This document shows positions 35,716 to 44,488 of a DNA stretch of 64,000 nucleotides, in pieces (within the stretch, counting starts at the first letter, position 1; the number at the start of each line of letters is the position of its first letter). Origin of the DNA: an uncultured Sphingomonadaceae bacterium (lineage in GTDB: Bacteria; Pseudomonadota; Alphaproteobacteria; Sphingomonadales; Sphingomonadaceae); contig CALKJZ010000021.1 of assembly GCA_937995515.1 (NCBI GenBank), positions 81,629 to 145,628 on the forward strand. Direction: 5' to 3'. The notes beneath the pieces were generated by a model. That model worked only from the letters and a program-made list of their open reading frames with translations. It searched no databases and was not told the origin of the DNA. A program made the position numbers and the translations under genes.

Positions 35716-37536
35716 CTAACGGCCGAACGCGGCCGAACTGCCCTCGCTGCGCGGGTCGGCGGCCGCCCGCCAGCGGGCCCGCTCGCGCGCGATCGCCTGG
35801 CCCTTGATCGGCAGGTTGGCGGCTGTCACATTGGCGTGGCCCAGCGCCTTGAAGGTGGCGGCCATGCCGGCAAGCCTCGTGCCCTCCTCGTAGCGCAGCC
35901 CGCGCCGGTCGGCCACGAGCGTCGGTGCGGCCAGCGCCTCCTCGATGGGCATGTTCCAGTCGAGATGGGCGAGGATCGTCTTGGCGACCTGCGCGATGAT
36001 GGTCACCCCGCCCGCGGCTCCGAAGGCTGCCACGGGCCGCCCGCGCGGATCGAGCACGATGGTGGGCGCCATCGACGAGCGCGGACGCTTGCCCGCCTCG
36101 ACCCGGTTGGGCGCCGGCCGGCCACCGCGCACCGGCGAAAGATCGAAATCGGTCAGCTCGTTGTTGAGCAGCATGCCGGCCGCCAGAAGCCCCGAGCCGA
36201 ACGGCGCCTCGATGGTGGAGGTGACATTGGCGAGATTTCCGCGCGCGTCGGCCGCAGCAAGGTGCGAGGTGGCCGGCACATCGGCGAGCGGCCCGGTGTT
36301 GCTTGCCTGCAGGCCGGCCGGGGTGCCGGCAGGCGCCTCGGCCATCGCGCGGTCCGGGCGGATGAGCCGCGAGCGGGCTTCGAGATAGGCGGGCGAAAGA
36401 AGGCCCTCGACCGGCACGGGCACGAAATCCGGATCCGCGCCGAAGGCCTCACGGTCGGCAAGCGCGAGGCGCAGGGATTCGGCCAACAGGTGCCACGACA
36501 GCGGATTGTCGGGGCCGAGTCCCGCCATGTCGAACCGTTCGAGCTGGATGAGCACCTGCAGCACCGCAATGCCGCCGGCAGACGGCGGGCCCATGGTGCA
36601 CAGCTGCCAGCGTCGATAGGGCCGGCACAGCGGCTCGCGCTCGGTCACACGGTAGGATGCAAGATCGGCAAGCGTCATTGGCACGGGGTTCTGCCGCGCC
36701 TGGCTTACCGCGCGCGCGATCGCCTCGGCCACCGGGCCGGAATAGAAACCCCGGGGCCCCTCGCGGGCAATCCGCGCAAGCGTCTCGGCCAGCTCGGGCT
36801 GCCTCAGGAGATGGCCGACGGGCCAGGGCCTGCCCTCCGGGTCGAGGAACACGGCTGCCGCCTCGGGCGCGAGGAGATCGGTGCGAAAGCCGGTGAAGCG
36901 GTGCAGCCGCTCGGTCACCACGATGCCGTCGCGCGCCAGGCGGATTGCGGGCTCGAACAGGGTCGCCCACGGGAGCCGCCCCCAGCGCCGGTGCATCTCG
37001 GCGGCAAGCGCGACAAGGCCGGGAACGCCGACCGACTTGCCGCCCGGCACGGCAGAGCGGAAATCCATCGGCTCGCCGTCGGGCTTCAGGAACCGCCCGG
37101 GCGTGGCGGACGCAGGCGCCGTCTCGCGACCGTCGATGGTGATGATCCGCCCGGTGCGGCCTTCGCGGAACACCAGGAACGCACCCCCCCCGATGCCAGA
37201 GGATTGCGGCTCGGCAACGGTCAGCGCGATCATGGTGGCAATCGCGGCATCGGCCGCCGAGCCCCCGCGCGCGAGCATCTGCCGCCCTGCCTCGGTCGCG
37301 CGCGGGTCGGCCGAGGTCACGACACCCCGCCCGACCGCAACCGTTGTCGCCGGAGCCTGCCGGGCGAAGGTGGCATCCGGCTGATAGGTGGCAATGCCGG
37401 CCTGTATCTCGATCTCGCGCGCGCGCGCCGCCGCCGGTGCGGTCTGGGCCACGGCAGCCGGCGAGGCGGCAGCCAGGAGGAGGAGCGCAACGAATGGGGC
37501 CAGCACCAACCGCATCAGGCATCGATAGAAGAGCAT
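35716..37536 (-). CDS. ggt: Gamma-glutamyltransferase
   Basis: Exported glutathione hydrolase/transpeptidase, 606 residues, made as a proenzyme that cleaves itself. A signal peptide (RLVLAPFVALLLLAAASPAAVAQ) follows the ATG at 37536, which has GGAGG just upstream. The N-terminal domain has GGSAADAAIATMIALTVAEPQSSGIGGGAF. The autocatalytic threonine is in VPATSHLAAADARGN (TSH instead of the common TTH), and the small-subunit glycine/serine region is RSSMAPTIVL. It is downstream of pyrD with 10 bp between them. Confidence 0.94.
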   Translation of the reverse strand: MLFYRCLMRLVLAPFVALLLLAAASPAAVAQTAPAAARAREIEIQAGIATYQPDATFARQAPATTVAVGRGVVTSADPRATEAGRQMLARGGSAADAAIATMIALTVAEPQSSGIGGGAFLVFREGRTGRIITIDGRETAPASATPGRFLKPDGEPMDFRSAVPGGKSVGVPGLVALAAEMHRRWGRLPWATLFEPAIRLARDGIVVTERLHRFTGFRTDLLAPEAAAVFLDPEGRPWPVGHLLRQPELAETLARIAREGPRGFYSGPVAEAIARAVSQARQNPVPMTLADLASYRVTEREPLCRPYRRWQLCTMGPPSAGGIAVLQVLIQLERFDMAGLGPDNPLSWHLLAESLRLALADREAFGADPDFVPVPVEGLLSPAYLEARSRLIRPDRAMAEAPAGTPAGLQASNTGPLADVPATSHLAAADARGNLANVTSTIEAPFGSGLLAAGMLLNNELTDFDLSPVRGGRPAPNRVEAGKRPRSSMAPTIVLDPRGRPVAAFGAAGGVTIIAQVAKTILAHLDWNMPIEEALAAPTLVADRRGLRYEEGTRLAGMAATFKALGHANVTAANLPIKGQAIARERARWRAAADPRSEGSSAAFGR

Positions 37537-37546
37537 GCCCTCCGCC

Positions 37547-38578
37547 TCAAGCCACTGGGCTTCCGACAAGATCGGCCGGGCCGGACGCGCCCAGCGCGCG
37601 CAGGTGCTCGGCCAGCTCGCGGTTCAGCCGCGCGGCGAGCCCCGGCCCCTCCCAGACCAGCGCGGTATAGAGCTGCACGGCCGAGGCGCCGGCGGCGAAC
37701 TTTGCCAGCACGTCGGCAAGCGTTGCAATGCCGCCCACGCCGATGAGCGGGATCCGGCCCTCGAGCAGGCGGGCGAAGGCGGCAAGGATCGCGGTGGATG
37801 GCGCCATCAGCGGCCGGCCCGAAAGCCCACCCTCTTCGGCTGCGTGACGGCCGCGAAGCCCCGGCGGGCGGGCAAGGGTTGTGTTGGAGATGACAAGCGC
37901 ATCCACGGGCGCGGTGAGCGCCGCTTCGGCAATGGCTTCCACCTGCGCGGCATCGAGATCGGGGGCAACCTTCAGGAACAGCGGCGGGCCGCTGGCCCCA
38001 CGCGCCGCGCGTGCGGCCGAAAGCAGCTCGGGCAGAGCCGCACCCTGAAGACCCCGGAGCCCGGGCGTGTTGGGCGAGGAAATGTTGAGCGTGATGAAGG
38101 CGGCCACCTCGCGGACGGCGGCGACGGCTGCGGCATAGTCAGCGATGCGGTCCGGGCTGTCGCGGTTCGCGCCGACATTCACGCCAAGCCCCGGATGCGG
38201 CGCAAGGCGGGCGAGAGCTGCGGCAATGCCGCCATTGTTGAAGCCGAGCCGGTTGATGACCGCCCGCTCGGCCGGCAGGCGGAACAGGCGCGGGCGCGGG
38301 TTTCCGGCCTGCGGCCGTGGCGTGAGGGTTCCAACCTCGACGAAGCCGAAGCCGAGCCCCAGCATCTGCCGCCAGACACGGGCATCCTTGTCGAAGCCGG
38401 CGGCAAGGCCAATGGGCGATGGCAGGCGCAGGCCCGCCAGCTGCGTCTCGAGCAGCGGGTCGTGGTCGAAACGGGAGGGCGGCATCGCCTCCAGCGCCGC
38501 GATGGCAAGACCGTGCGCGGTCTCTGGCGGAAGCGCCATCAGGACAGGCCGGAGGAGCAAGGCAGGGATACCGACCAT
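37547..38578 (-). CDS. pyrD: Dihydroorotate dehydrogenase (quinone), class II
   Basis: Membrane-associated flavoenzyme oxidising dihydroorotate to orotate in pyrimidine synthesis and reducing quinone. It has 343 residues: an N-terminal membrane-binding helix pair, GLAAGFDKDARV, VGTLTPRPQAGNPRPRLFRL, NRLGFNNGG, the LNISSPNTPGLRGLQ motif with the catalytic serine, and VKVAPDL- and IGVGGI-type FMN-phosphate segments. The start MVGIPALLL at 38578 (ATG) is chosen because conservation begins there. It is the first gene of the minus-strand run; its promoter lies in the large noncoding region to the right. Confidence 0.95.
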   Translation of the reverse strand: MVGIPALLLRPVLMALPPETAHGLAIAALEAMPPSRFDHDPLLETQLAGLRLPSPIGLAAGFDKDARVWRQMLGLGFGFVEVGTLTPRPQAGNPRPRLFRLPAERAVINRLGFNNGGIAAALARLAPHPGLGVNVGANRDSPDRIADYAAAVAAVREVAAFITLNISSPNTPGLRGLQGAALPELLSAARAARGASGPPLFLKVAPDLDAAQVEAIAEAALTAPVDALVISNTTLARPPGLRGRHAAEEGGLSGRPLMAPSTAILAAFARLLEGRIPLIGVGGIATLADVLAKFAAGASAVQLYTALVWEGPGLAARLNRELAEHLRALGASGPADLVGSPVA

Positions 38579-38819
38579 GGCCCGGCCGTTAGGCCCGACC
38601 CCATGCGATGCCAAGCCGGAACGCCTGCAGTGGTTAACCACGCTCCGGGTCAACTGTCGGAGAAATTTACAACCGGCCCCCGATGCTCCCCGGTCCCTTG
38701 CTTTGGGATCAATGGGTTGCATGGTTGGCACCAAATTTGCTGGCACGTTGGGCGAGGCCAGTTCATGGCTTCGCCGGCGCCGGGGGCACCGCGCGCCAGA
38801 AAGTCCGTTTCGTCACGCG

Positions 38820-38864
38820 GAACCGGCCCCGCGCCTGCCAGTGCAGGCGCGGGGCTTTCGGTTC
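38820..38864 (+). terminator. 19-bp hairpin with 3-base bulge
   Basis: Inner stem: 13 bp (38826-38838 with 38843-38855, loop CAGT). After a TTT bulge (38856-38858), an outer stem pairs GAACCG (38820-38825) with CGGTTC (38859-38864). It resembles an intrinsic terminator (GGGGCTTTC follows the inner stem) or the 3' fold of a small RNA. Confidence 0.6.
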
Positions 38865-39174
38865 TGACAGCGGGGCCCTGTGCACCAGCTGCAGCCCGAG
38901 CCGAGCCGGAACCCGCACGGGGCCGGCCGCGCCGATCTGTCGAGGCGATGCCGGGAGTGCATGCTGGTCGCCCGGTTGCCCGGCGGGCGCCCGATGCCCG
39001 CCCTCCCCCTGCCGGCGCCCTGCCGGGCAGCCCCCCGGACTTGACCATCGGCACGAGCGCCTCCCCGGCCTTTGCAACAGAAACGGCGCCGGGCCCCGAG
39101 GCGGGGCGCTCCGATCTGTCGATTCCGTCCAATACGACGGCCAGCTGCAGCCCTAGGGGGCATCTGCGACCCAC

Positions 39175-39279
39175 GGTCGCTGACAGGGCTTCACGCAGGG
39201 GCGGACCTTGCTTGATCGTGAAGGGCCTGCTGCGACCCCACTTTCCCGGCCCCGGAGCTCCGCTCCGGGGCCGCCTTTT
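39175..39279 (+). ncRNA. Candidate small RNA ending in an intrinsic terminator
   Basis: GGTCGC (39175-39180) pairs with GCGACC (39232-39237), and inside it CTTCACG (39189-39195) pairs with CGTGAAG (39217-39223). The terminator hairpin follows after ten bases. The structure is read by eye, no family is recognised, and the 5' end is a guess. Confidence 0.4.
39247..39279 (+). terminator. Rho-independent terminator
   Basis: Perfect 11-bp GC stem (39247-39257 with 39263-39273), loop ctccg, followed by CC and TTTT at 39276-39279 on the plus strand. No T-run exists on the other strand. No upstream plus-strand gene ends here. Confidence 0.75.
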
Positions 39280-39505
39280 GTTGCCGGATTCCTGCTGCCA
39301 CGACGGATTTTCGGGCCGCGCACAACCGGTTGTCCTGTCGCGCGGGGGGGTTGACGGCACCGGCTGTGCGGCGCAACACGCCGGACAAGAGTTCGCCGGG
39401 AAGAAAAGCCTTTGAAGGGTGGCAGGACGACCGACGCGGCCAGCGGGCCGCATGGGTGGGGGCGCACGACGGCCCCCTGCCCGCCGCGCGGAGGCGCATA
39501 GCCGG

Positions 39506-40366
39506 GTGAACCAGGCGGCATTCTCGCTGCGCTACTTCGCACCGGCCGCCCCGCTGCGGGATTGGGTGAGCAGCTACTATCTCTTCGAGTCGAATCGGCC
39601 GGCGCTGGCCGACATGCTGCGCGCGGAGCTGCCGCAGGTGCGGTTCCTCATCGCCGGCTACGGCAGCTTCGCCTTCGGCCAGGGCGCACCGCAGTCGATC
39701 CCGCCGGCAGCGCTCCATGGACCCTCAGGCGTGGCCGCGCGCTTCGAGGCCGTGGGGCCGGTGCGGCTGTTCGGCGCGGGCCTGCTGCCGGCGGGGTGGG
39801 CCGCGCTCGTGGGGGCTGGCGCCGATGCCTTTGCCGACCGGATCATCGACCTCTCCGATGTCGCCGGCCCGGCTGCTGTTCGCGCGTGGATCCAGATGGC
39901 AGAGGCGACGCGCGCTCGCGACATCGTGGGCGCAGCCGATGCCTTCTTTCTCCTGCTTTCCGTGCAGGCGAAACCGCCGCCGCTCTGGTTCACCCGCGCG
40001 GCCGATTCGTGGCTTGCCAGCAGCCCCGACCCCAAGGTTGACGACCTGGTGTCGGCCGTGAACATGTCGGCGCGGCAGGTCGAGCGCCTGTGCCTGCGGG
40101 TGTATGGCGCGCCGCCCAAGGCCCTGTCCCGCAAGTACCGGGCCCTGCAGGCGGCCGTGCGATTCGGCCTCAACCCGGAGGCCGGCTGGGAGGCAGCGGC
40201 TGCCGGCGCCTTCTACGACCAGAGCCATTTCATCCGCGAGTTCAAGCTGTTTGTCGGCATGACCCCATCGCGCTTCGTGGACAGAGGCGCGCCATGGATC
40301 ACCCGGCTCACAATCGCCAAGCGGCAGGCGCTGGTCACGATGCCCAAGCTCACCAGGGTGAGCTGA
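39506..40366 (+). CDS. AraC-family transcriptional regulator
   Basis: 286-residue regulator. The N-terminal part resembles the effector domain found in the DUF6597-type AraC proteins (FSLRYFAPAAPLRDWVSSYY, IAGYGSFAF). The C-terminal AraC HTH is recognisable: VDDLVSAVNMSARQVERLCLRVYGAPPKALSR, then YRALQAAVRFG, FYDQSHFIREFKLFVGMTPS. The start is uncertain; GTG at 39506 with GGAGG upstream puts conserved sequence at residue 2, while the frame extends to 39419. Its target is unknown; it converges on the aldolase gene. Confidence 0.85.
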   Translation: MNQAAFSLRYFAPAAPLRDWVSSYYLFESNRPALADMLRAELPQVRFLIAGYGSFAFGQGAPQSIPPAALHGPSGVAARFEAVGPVRLFGAGLLPAGWAALVGAGADAFADRIIDLSDVAGPAAVRAWIQMAEATRARDIVGAADAFFLLLSVQAKPPPLWFTRAADSWLASSPDPKVDDLVSAVNMSARQVERLCLRVYGAPPKALSRKYRALQAAVRFGLNPEAGWEAAAAGAFYDQSHFIREFKLFVGMTPSRFVDRGAPWITRLTIAKRQALVTMPKLTRVS

Positions 40367-40379
40367 GCGGCCCCTCCGG

Positions 40380-41171
40380 TCAGGTGCGGTAGCTCGGGTC
40401 GAGGCGGTCCATCTTGCGGCGCAGCGCAGGCCAGGCCAGCATGTTGCCCACCAGCTTCAGCCCGTCGCGGCCCTGGGCGGCCGTCTTCTCCGGCGTGCCC
40501 TGCGGAGGATGGTTGAGGCGTGCAGGACCGCCGGCCAGCGCAAGGCACTGCGCCTCGCAGGCCCGCTCGAGGAAATACATGGCGATGAATGCCTCGCCGA
40601 CCGTCTCGCCGACGGTGAGCGTCCCGTGATTGCGCAGGATCATCGCCCGCCTGGCCCCGAGGTCGGCGACAAGCCGCTCGCGCTCGGCAAGATCGGTCGC
40701 CACGCCCTCATAGTGGTGGTAGGCGACCTCGTCGCGGATGAGCATCGCCGTCTGGGTCAGCGGCATCAGCCCCTCGGCCATCGCGGCCACGGCCTGCCCG
40801 TGCGGCGTGTGCAGGTGGATGACCGCCCTTGCATCCTCGCGCGCCATGTGGATCGCGGAATGGATGCAAAACCCCGCCGGGTTGGTGAGATAGGGCGTTT
40901 CCATGACCGGGTTGCCGTCGACATCGATCTTGACGAGGCTGGAGGCAGTGATCTCGTCGAACATGAGATTGTAGGGGTTGATGAGAAAGTGGTGCTCGGG
41001 CCCCGGCACGCGCACCGAGAGGTGGGTGAAGATGAGATCGTCCCACCCATAGTGGGCAACCAGCCGGAAGGCACAGGCCAGATCCTCGCGCAGCGCCCAT
41101 TCCTCCGTGCTCACCTCGGCCTTCACATTGCCGGCATCGGCCGCCGTGACCGGCTTGAGCTGGGTTGTCAT
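40380..41171 (-). CDS. Class II aldolase/adducin family protein
   Basis: 263-residue zinc-dependent aldolase-fold protein (relatives include fuculose-phosphate aldolase and ribulose-phosphate epimerases). Metal-ligand segments are visible: HLHTPHGQAVAAM (two His) and ILRNHGTLTVG (third His), plus the substrate-loop region THLSVRVPGPEHHFLINPY. The adducin-like group often lacks known substrates. The ATG at 41171 follows GGGAGGACTGACG, which includes the stop of the DUF2256 gene two bases upstream, so the pair forms an operon. Confidence 0.9.
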   Translation of the reverse strand: MTTQLKPVTAADAGNVKAEVSTEEWALREDLACAFRLVAHYGWDDLIFTHLSVRVPGPEHHFLINPYNLMFDEITASSLVKIDVDGNPVMETPYLTNPAGFCIHSAIHMAREDARAVIHLHTPHGQAVAAMAEGLMPLTQTAMLIRDEVAYHHYEGVATDLAERERLVADLGARRAMILRNHGTLTVGETVGEAFIAMYFLERACEAQCLALAGGPARLNHPPQGTPEKTAAQGRDGLKLVGNMLAWPALRRKMDRLDPSYRT

Positions 41172-41173
41172 CG

Positions 41174-41341
41174 TCAGTCCTCCCGCATCTTGGCATCCGG
41201 CACCTTGCCGCGCCGGCAGGCATCGGAGCAATAGCGGACGTGCGCCCAGTCGCGCGCCCATTTGCGCCGCCACGCAAACGGGCGGCCGCAGCGGGCGCAG
41301 ACCTTGGTCGGCAACTCGGCTTTCTTGCGCATTGGCGCCAT
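41174..41341 (-). CDS. DUF2256 zinc-ribbon protein
   Basis: Tiny basic protein of 52-55 residues: MRKKAELPTKVCARCGRP, FAWRRKWARDWAHVRYCSDA, CRRGK. It matches the DUF2256 family almost end to end, with paired cysteines (CARC and CSDAC) for one zinc. Either ATG (41341 or 41332) is possible; neither has a good ribosome site. Two bases separate its stop from the aldolase start. Function of the family is unknown. Confidence 0.85.
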   Translation of the reverse strand: MAPMRKKAELPTKVCARCGRPFAWRRKWARDWAHVRYCSDACRRGKVPDAKMRED

Positions 41342-41423
41342 AGTGGCGAAATGGGCGCGGCGGCGCGAGCCTGCAATGGCGGCGTCATGTTTCAGGGCTA
41401 GGCCACGCCCGCGAGGAGGTCTG

Positions 41424-43079
41424 ATGCTGCACGGACTGGAGGCAATGCTCGGCCACGGGCTTGACCGGCGCCGCCTGCTGGCCGGTGGAGCAGCAGCGGG
41501 CGCGGCACTGCTGTTGCCGCACCGCCTGTTCGCATCCCCGGCCACCGGCTTTACGCACGGGGTGGCAAGCGGTGAGCCCGGAAGCCGTTCGATGCTGTTC
41601 TGGACCCGCTATGTCGATGCGGGCCAGCAACCGGTGACCCTCCGCCTCGAGGTGGCAAGCGACCCGCGGCTGACCCGCCACGTGCTGCGGGCGGAAGCGG
41701 TTGCCGACCCGGAGAACGACTGGTGCGCGAAGGTGAGGCTCTCCGGGCTGCAGCCGGGCAAGACCTATTACTACCGGTTTGTGGGCCCGTCGCGGGCGCG
41801 CTCGATGGTCGGCCGCACCCGGACGCTTCCCGAGGGCGCGGTCGAGCAGTTCCGGCTTGGTGTCTTTTCCTGCTCGAACCTGCCGTTCGGCTTCTTCAAC
41901 GGCTATGCCCACGCCGTTGCCGCCGACGACATCGACCTGTTCGTGCACCTTGGCGACTATATCTACGAATATGCCCGCGGCACCTACCCGGACGCGGCCT
42001 CGGCCGTTGCCGGGCGGGTGATTGAGCCGGCGGGCGAGGTGGTCCGCCTCGAGGATTATCGCGCGCGCTACGCGAGCTATCGTGCCGACCCCGACCTGCA
42101 GGCGCTGCACGCGCGCGTGCCTGCGATCTGCATCTGGGACGATCACGAGATTGCAAACGATGCCTGGATGGGCGGCGCGCAGAACCATGACCCGCAGACC
42201 CAGGGGCCGTGGGCGGAGCGGCTTGCGGCTGCGCGCCGCGCGCACCGGGAGTGGCTGCCCGTCTCCGATGCGCCCTACGCCAGCTATCCGATTGGCCGGC
42301 TTGCGAGCCTTCACCGTCTCGACACGCGGGTGGAGGGCCGCGAGCGGCAGTTCGACCTCCGGCAGGTGATTGCCGCCGGGCCCAATGTCGAGACCGCGCT
42401 CCGGAACTTCCGCGACCGGCAGTGGGTGGCCGGCAACCGCCAGCTTTTGGGCGTGGCCCAGGAGAAGTGGCTGCTCGAGCAGATGGCCGAGGCGGCAAGG
42501 CGCGGCGTGCGCTGGCAGGTGCTGGCGCAGCAGGTCATCATGGGCCAGCTGCTCGCCCCGCCCAACGCCGACCAGATGGCGGCTGCGGTCAGGGATCCGC
42601 AGGTGCAGGCCTTCCTCGGCGCGGCCGTCATGGCCTCAAGGCTTGGCATCCCGCTCAACATGGATGCCTGGGATGGCTATCCGGCGGCCCGCGCCCGGCT
42701 GCTCGCGATGGCACAGCGCGAGGGCATCAACCTAGTCGTGCTGGCCGGCGACAGCCACAACGCCTGGGCCAATGACCTCGTGACCGACAAGCGGCCGGCG
42801 GGCGTCGAGTTCGCAACCCACTCCGTCTCCTCGCCGGGCTTCGAGGCCTATCTGCGCGGCGTGCCGCCGCGGCTCCTTGCCGAACAGATGGTGGCGGCCA
42901 ACCCCGGCCTCAGGTGGGCCGAGACCTCGCAGCGCGGCTACACGCACGTGCGGCTCACCCCCGCCGAGGCGGTCGCCGAATGGCGGTTTTCCGCCGCCGT
43001 CACCAGCCGCTCACCCCAGCTTGCCGCAAGCGTGCGCGCGCGGGTGCGCGCGGGGGCAAACCGGCTGGAGCTTGCCTGA
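41424..43079 (+). CDS. phoD: Alkaline phosphatase D (PhoD-type), Tat-exported
   Basis: Calcium/iron-type phosphodiesterase/phosphatase of the PhoD family, 551 residues. A twin-arginine signal (DRRRLLAGGAAAGAALLLP) directs export by Tat. The N-terminal Ig-like PhoD_N domain (FTHGVASGEPGSRSMLFWTR) is followed by the metallophosphatase core: FSCSNLPFG, LFVHLGDYIYEY, IWDDHEIANDAW and VVLAGDSHNAW. It starts at the ATG at 41424 behind GAGGAGG. It is divergent from the DUF2256/aldolase pair and 28 bp upstream of purB. No Pho box was identified. Confidence 0.93.
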   Translation: MLHGLEAMLGHGLDRRRLLAGGAAAGAALLLPHRLFASPATGFTHGVASGEPGSRSMLFWTRYVDAGQQPVTLRLEVASDPRLTRHVLRAEAVADPENDWCAKVRLSGLQPGKTYYYRFVGPSRARSMVGRTRTLPEGAVEQFRLGVFSCSNLPFGFFNGYAHAVAADDIDLFVHLGDYIYEYARGTYPDAASAVAGRVIEPAGEVVRLEDYRARYASYRADPDLQALHARVPAICIWDDHEIANDAWMGGAQNHDPQTQGPWAERLAAARRAHREWLPVSDAPYASYPIGRLASLHRLDTRVEGRERQFDLRQVIAAGPNVETALRNFRDRQWVAGNRQLLGVAQEKWLLEQMAEAARRGVRWQVLAQQVIMGQLLAPPNADQMAAAVRDPQVQAFLGAAVMASRLGIPLNMDAWDGYPAARARLLAMAQREGINLVVLAGDSHNAWANDLVTDKRPAGVEFATHSVSSPGFEAYLRGVPPRLLAEQMVAANPGLRWAETSQRGYTHVRLTPAEAVAEWRFSAAVTSRSPQLAASVRARVRAGANRLELA

Positions 43080-43107
43080 ACGCGGCCGGCGCCGCTAGCG
43101 GGCGGCC

Positions 43108-44418
43108 ATGATCCCCCGCTACACGAGGCCGGAAATGGCGGCCATCTGGTCGCCCGAGGCGCGCTTTTCCATCTGGTTCGAGATCGAGGCCCACGCAGCG
43201 ACTGCCATGGCCCGGCTCGGCATCATCCCGCAGGAGGCCGCAGACGCGCTCTGGCGCTGGTGGGCCACGAAGCCGGCCATCGATGTCGCAGCGATCGAAG
43301 CGATCGAGGCCGTCACCCGGCACGACGTGATCGCCTTTCTCACCTGGGTCTCCGGGCAGGTCGGCGAGGAGGCGCGATTCCTCCACCAGGGCATGACCTC
43401 GTCGGATGTGCTCGACACCGCGCTCGCCGTGCAGCTCGCGCGGGCAACCGATCTCCTCCTTGCCGACATGGACCAGGTCCTCGACGCACTGCGCGCACGC
43501 GCGGAGGAACATCGCCACACGCCCTGCATCGGCCGCAGCCACGGTATCCATGCCGAACCGATCACCTTCGGCTTCAAGCTGGCGCAGGCCTTTGCCGAGT
43601 TCGCGCGCGGGCGGGCGCGCCTCGAGGCGGCGCGGGCGGAGATTGCGACATGTGCCATCTCGGGCGCCGTTGGCACCTTTGCCCATGTGCCGCCCGAGGT
43701 GGAGGCGCATGTCGCAGCCGAAATGGGCCTTGGGGTGGAGCCGATCTCGACCCAGGTCATCCCGCGCGACAGGCATGCGGCCTGGTTCGCAACGCTCGGG
43801 CTCATCGCTTCGTCGATCGAGCGGCTGGCCACCGAGATCCGGCACTTGCAGCGCACCGAGGTGCTCGAAGCCGAGGAATGGTTCGCGCCGGGCCAGAAGG
43901 GCTCCTCGGCCATGCCGCACAAGCGCAACCCCGTGCTGTCGGAGAACCTGACCGGCCTTGCGCGCCTTGTCCGCTCGGCGGTCGTGCCGGCCATGGAGAA
44001 TGTGGCGCTCTGGCACGAGCGCGACATCTCCCATTCCTCGGTGGAACGCGGGATCGCACCCGATGCCTCGGTCCATCTCGATTTCGCGCTGGTGCGGCTG
44101 GCCGGCGTGATCGAGAGGCTCGTTGTCTACCCGGAACGGATGCGCGCCAACCTCGAGCGGATGGGCGGCCTTATCCACTCGCAGCAGGTGCTGCTCGCGC
44201 TCACCCAGGCCGGCATGGGCCGCGACGTGGCCTATGCCGCGGTGCAGAGGAACGCCATGCGGGTGTGGGAGTCCGATGGCCGGCTGAAGCTGAAGGACCT
44301 GCTGGCTGCCGACCCGGAGATCTCGGCCCGGCTGTCGCCCTCCGAACTCGACCGGCTGTTCGACCTCGGCCAGCATTTCCGCCACATCGACACCATCTTC
44401 GCGCGCGTCTTCGCCTGA
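43108..44418 (+). CDS. purB: Adenylosuccinate lyase
   Basis: Cleaves adenylosuccinate and SAICAR in purine biosynthesis, 436 residues. It belongs to the fumarase/aspartase superfamily with the signature KGSSAMPHKRNPV (signature sequence and catalytic serine loop, near 268-281), the region TRHDVIAFL, GMTSSDVLDTA, and GRSHGIHAEPITFG with the catalytic histidine. It starts MIPRYTRPEMAAIWS, typical for PurB. Confidence 0.97.
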   Translation: MIPRYTRPEMAAIWSPEARFSIWFEIEAHAATAMARLGIIPQEAADALWRWWATKPAIDVAAIEAIEAVTRHDVIAFLTWVSGQVGEEARFLHQGMTSSDVLDTALAVQLARATDLLLADMDQVLDALRARAEEHRHTPCIGRSHGIHAEPITFGFKLAQAFAEFARGRARLEAARAEIATCAISGAVGTFAHVPPEVEAHVAAEMGLGVEPISTQVIPRDRHAAWFATLGLIASSIERLATEIRHLQRTEVLEAEEWFAPGQKGSSAMPHKRNPVLSENLTGLARLVRSAVVPAMENVALWHERDISHSSVERGIAPDASVHLDFALVRLAGVIERLVVYPERMRANLERMGGLIHSQQVLLALTQAGMGRDVAYAAVQRNAMRVWESDGRLKLKDLLAADPEISARLSPSELDRLFDLGQHFRHIDTIFARVFA

Positions 44419-44488
44419 GCCGGTTTTCCCGCGCCGCAGCATGCGCTAGGGAGCCGGTGCACAGCCAGACCTGCAAAGGAGATCCTCC

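Larger units (their letters stand above)
38579..39505. other. 927-bp noncoding region between divergent pyrD and araC-type genes
   Basis: No credible gene in either strand. It contains an AT-richer promoter-like patch (38660-38750), two strong hairpins (38820-38864 and 39247-39279) and a second structured segment (39175-39237). Two repeated motifs also occur: ccgatctgtcga at 38932 and 39111, and ccagctgcagccc at 38885 and 39141. The hairpins cannot serve either flanking gene, both of which read outward. Confidence 0.7.

Noticed and set aside
38780..38820. RNase P RNA signature (gaaagtccg)
   Set aside because: Only nine bases match; the rest of the conserved RNase P core is absent.
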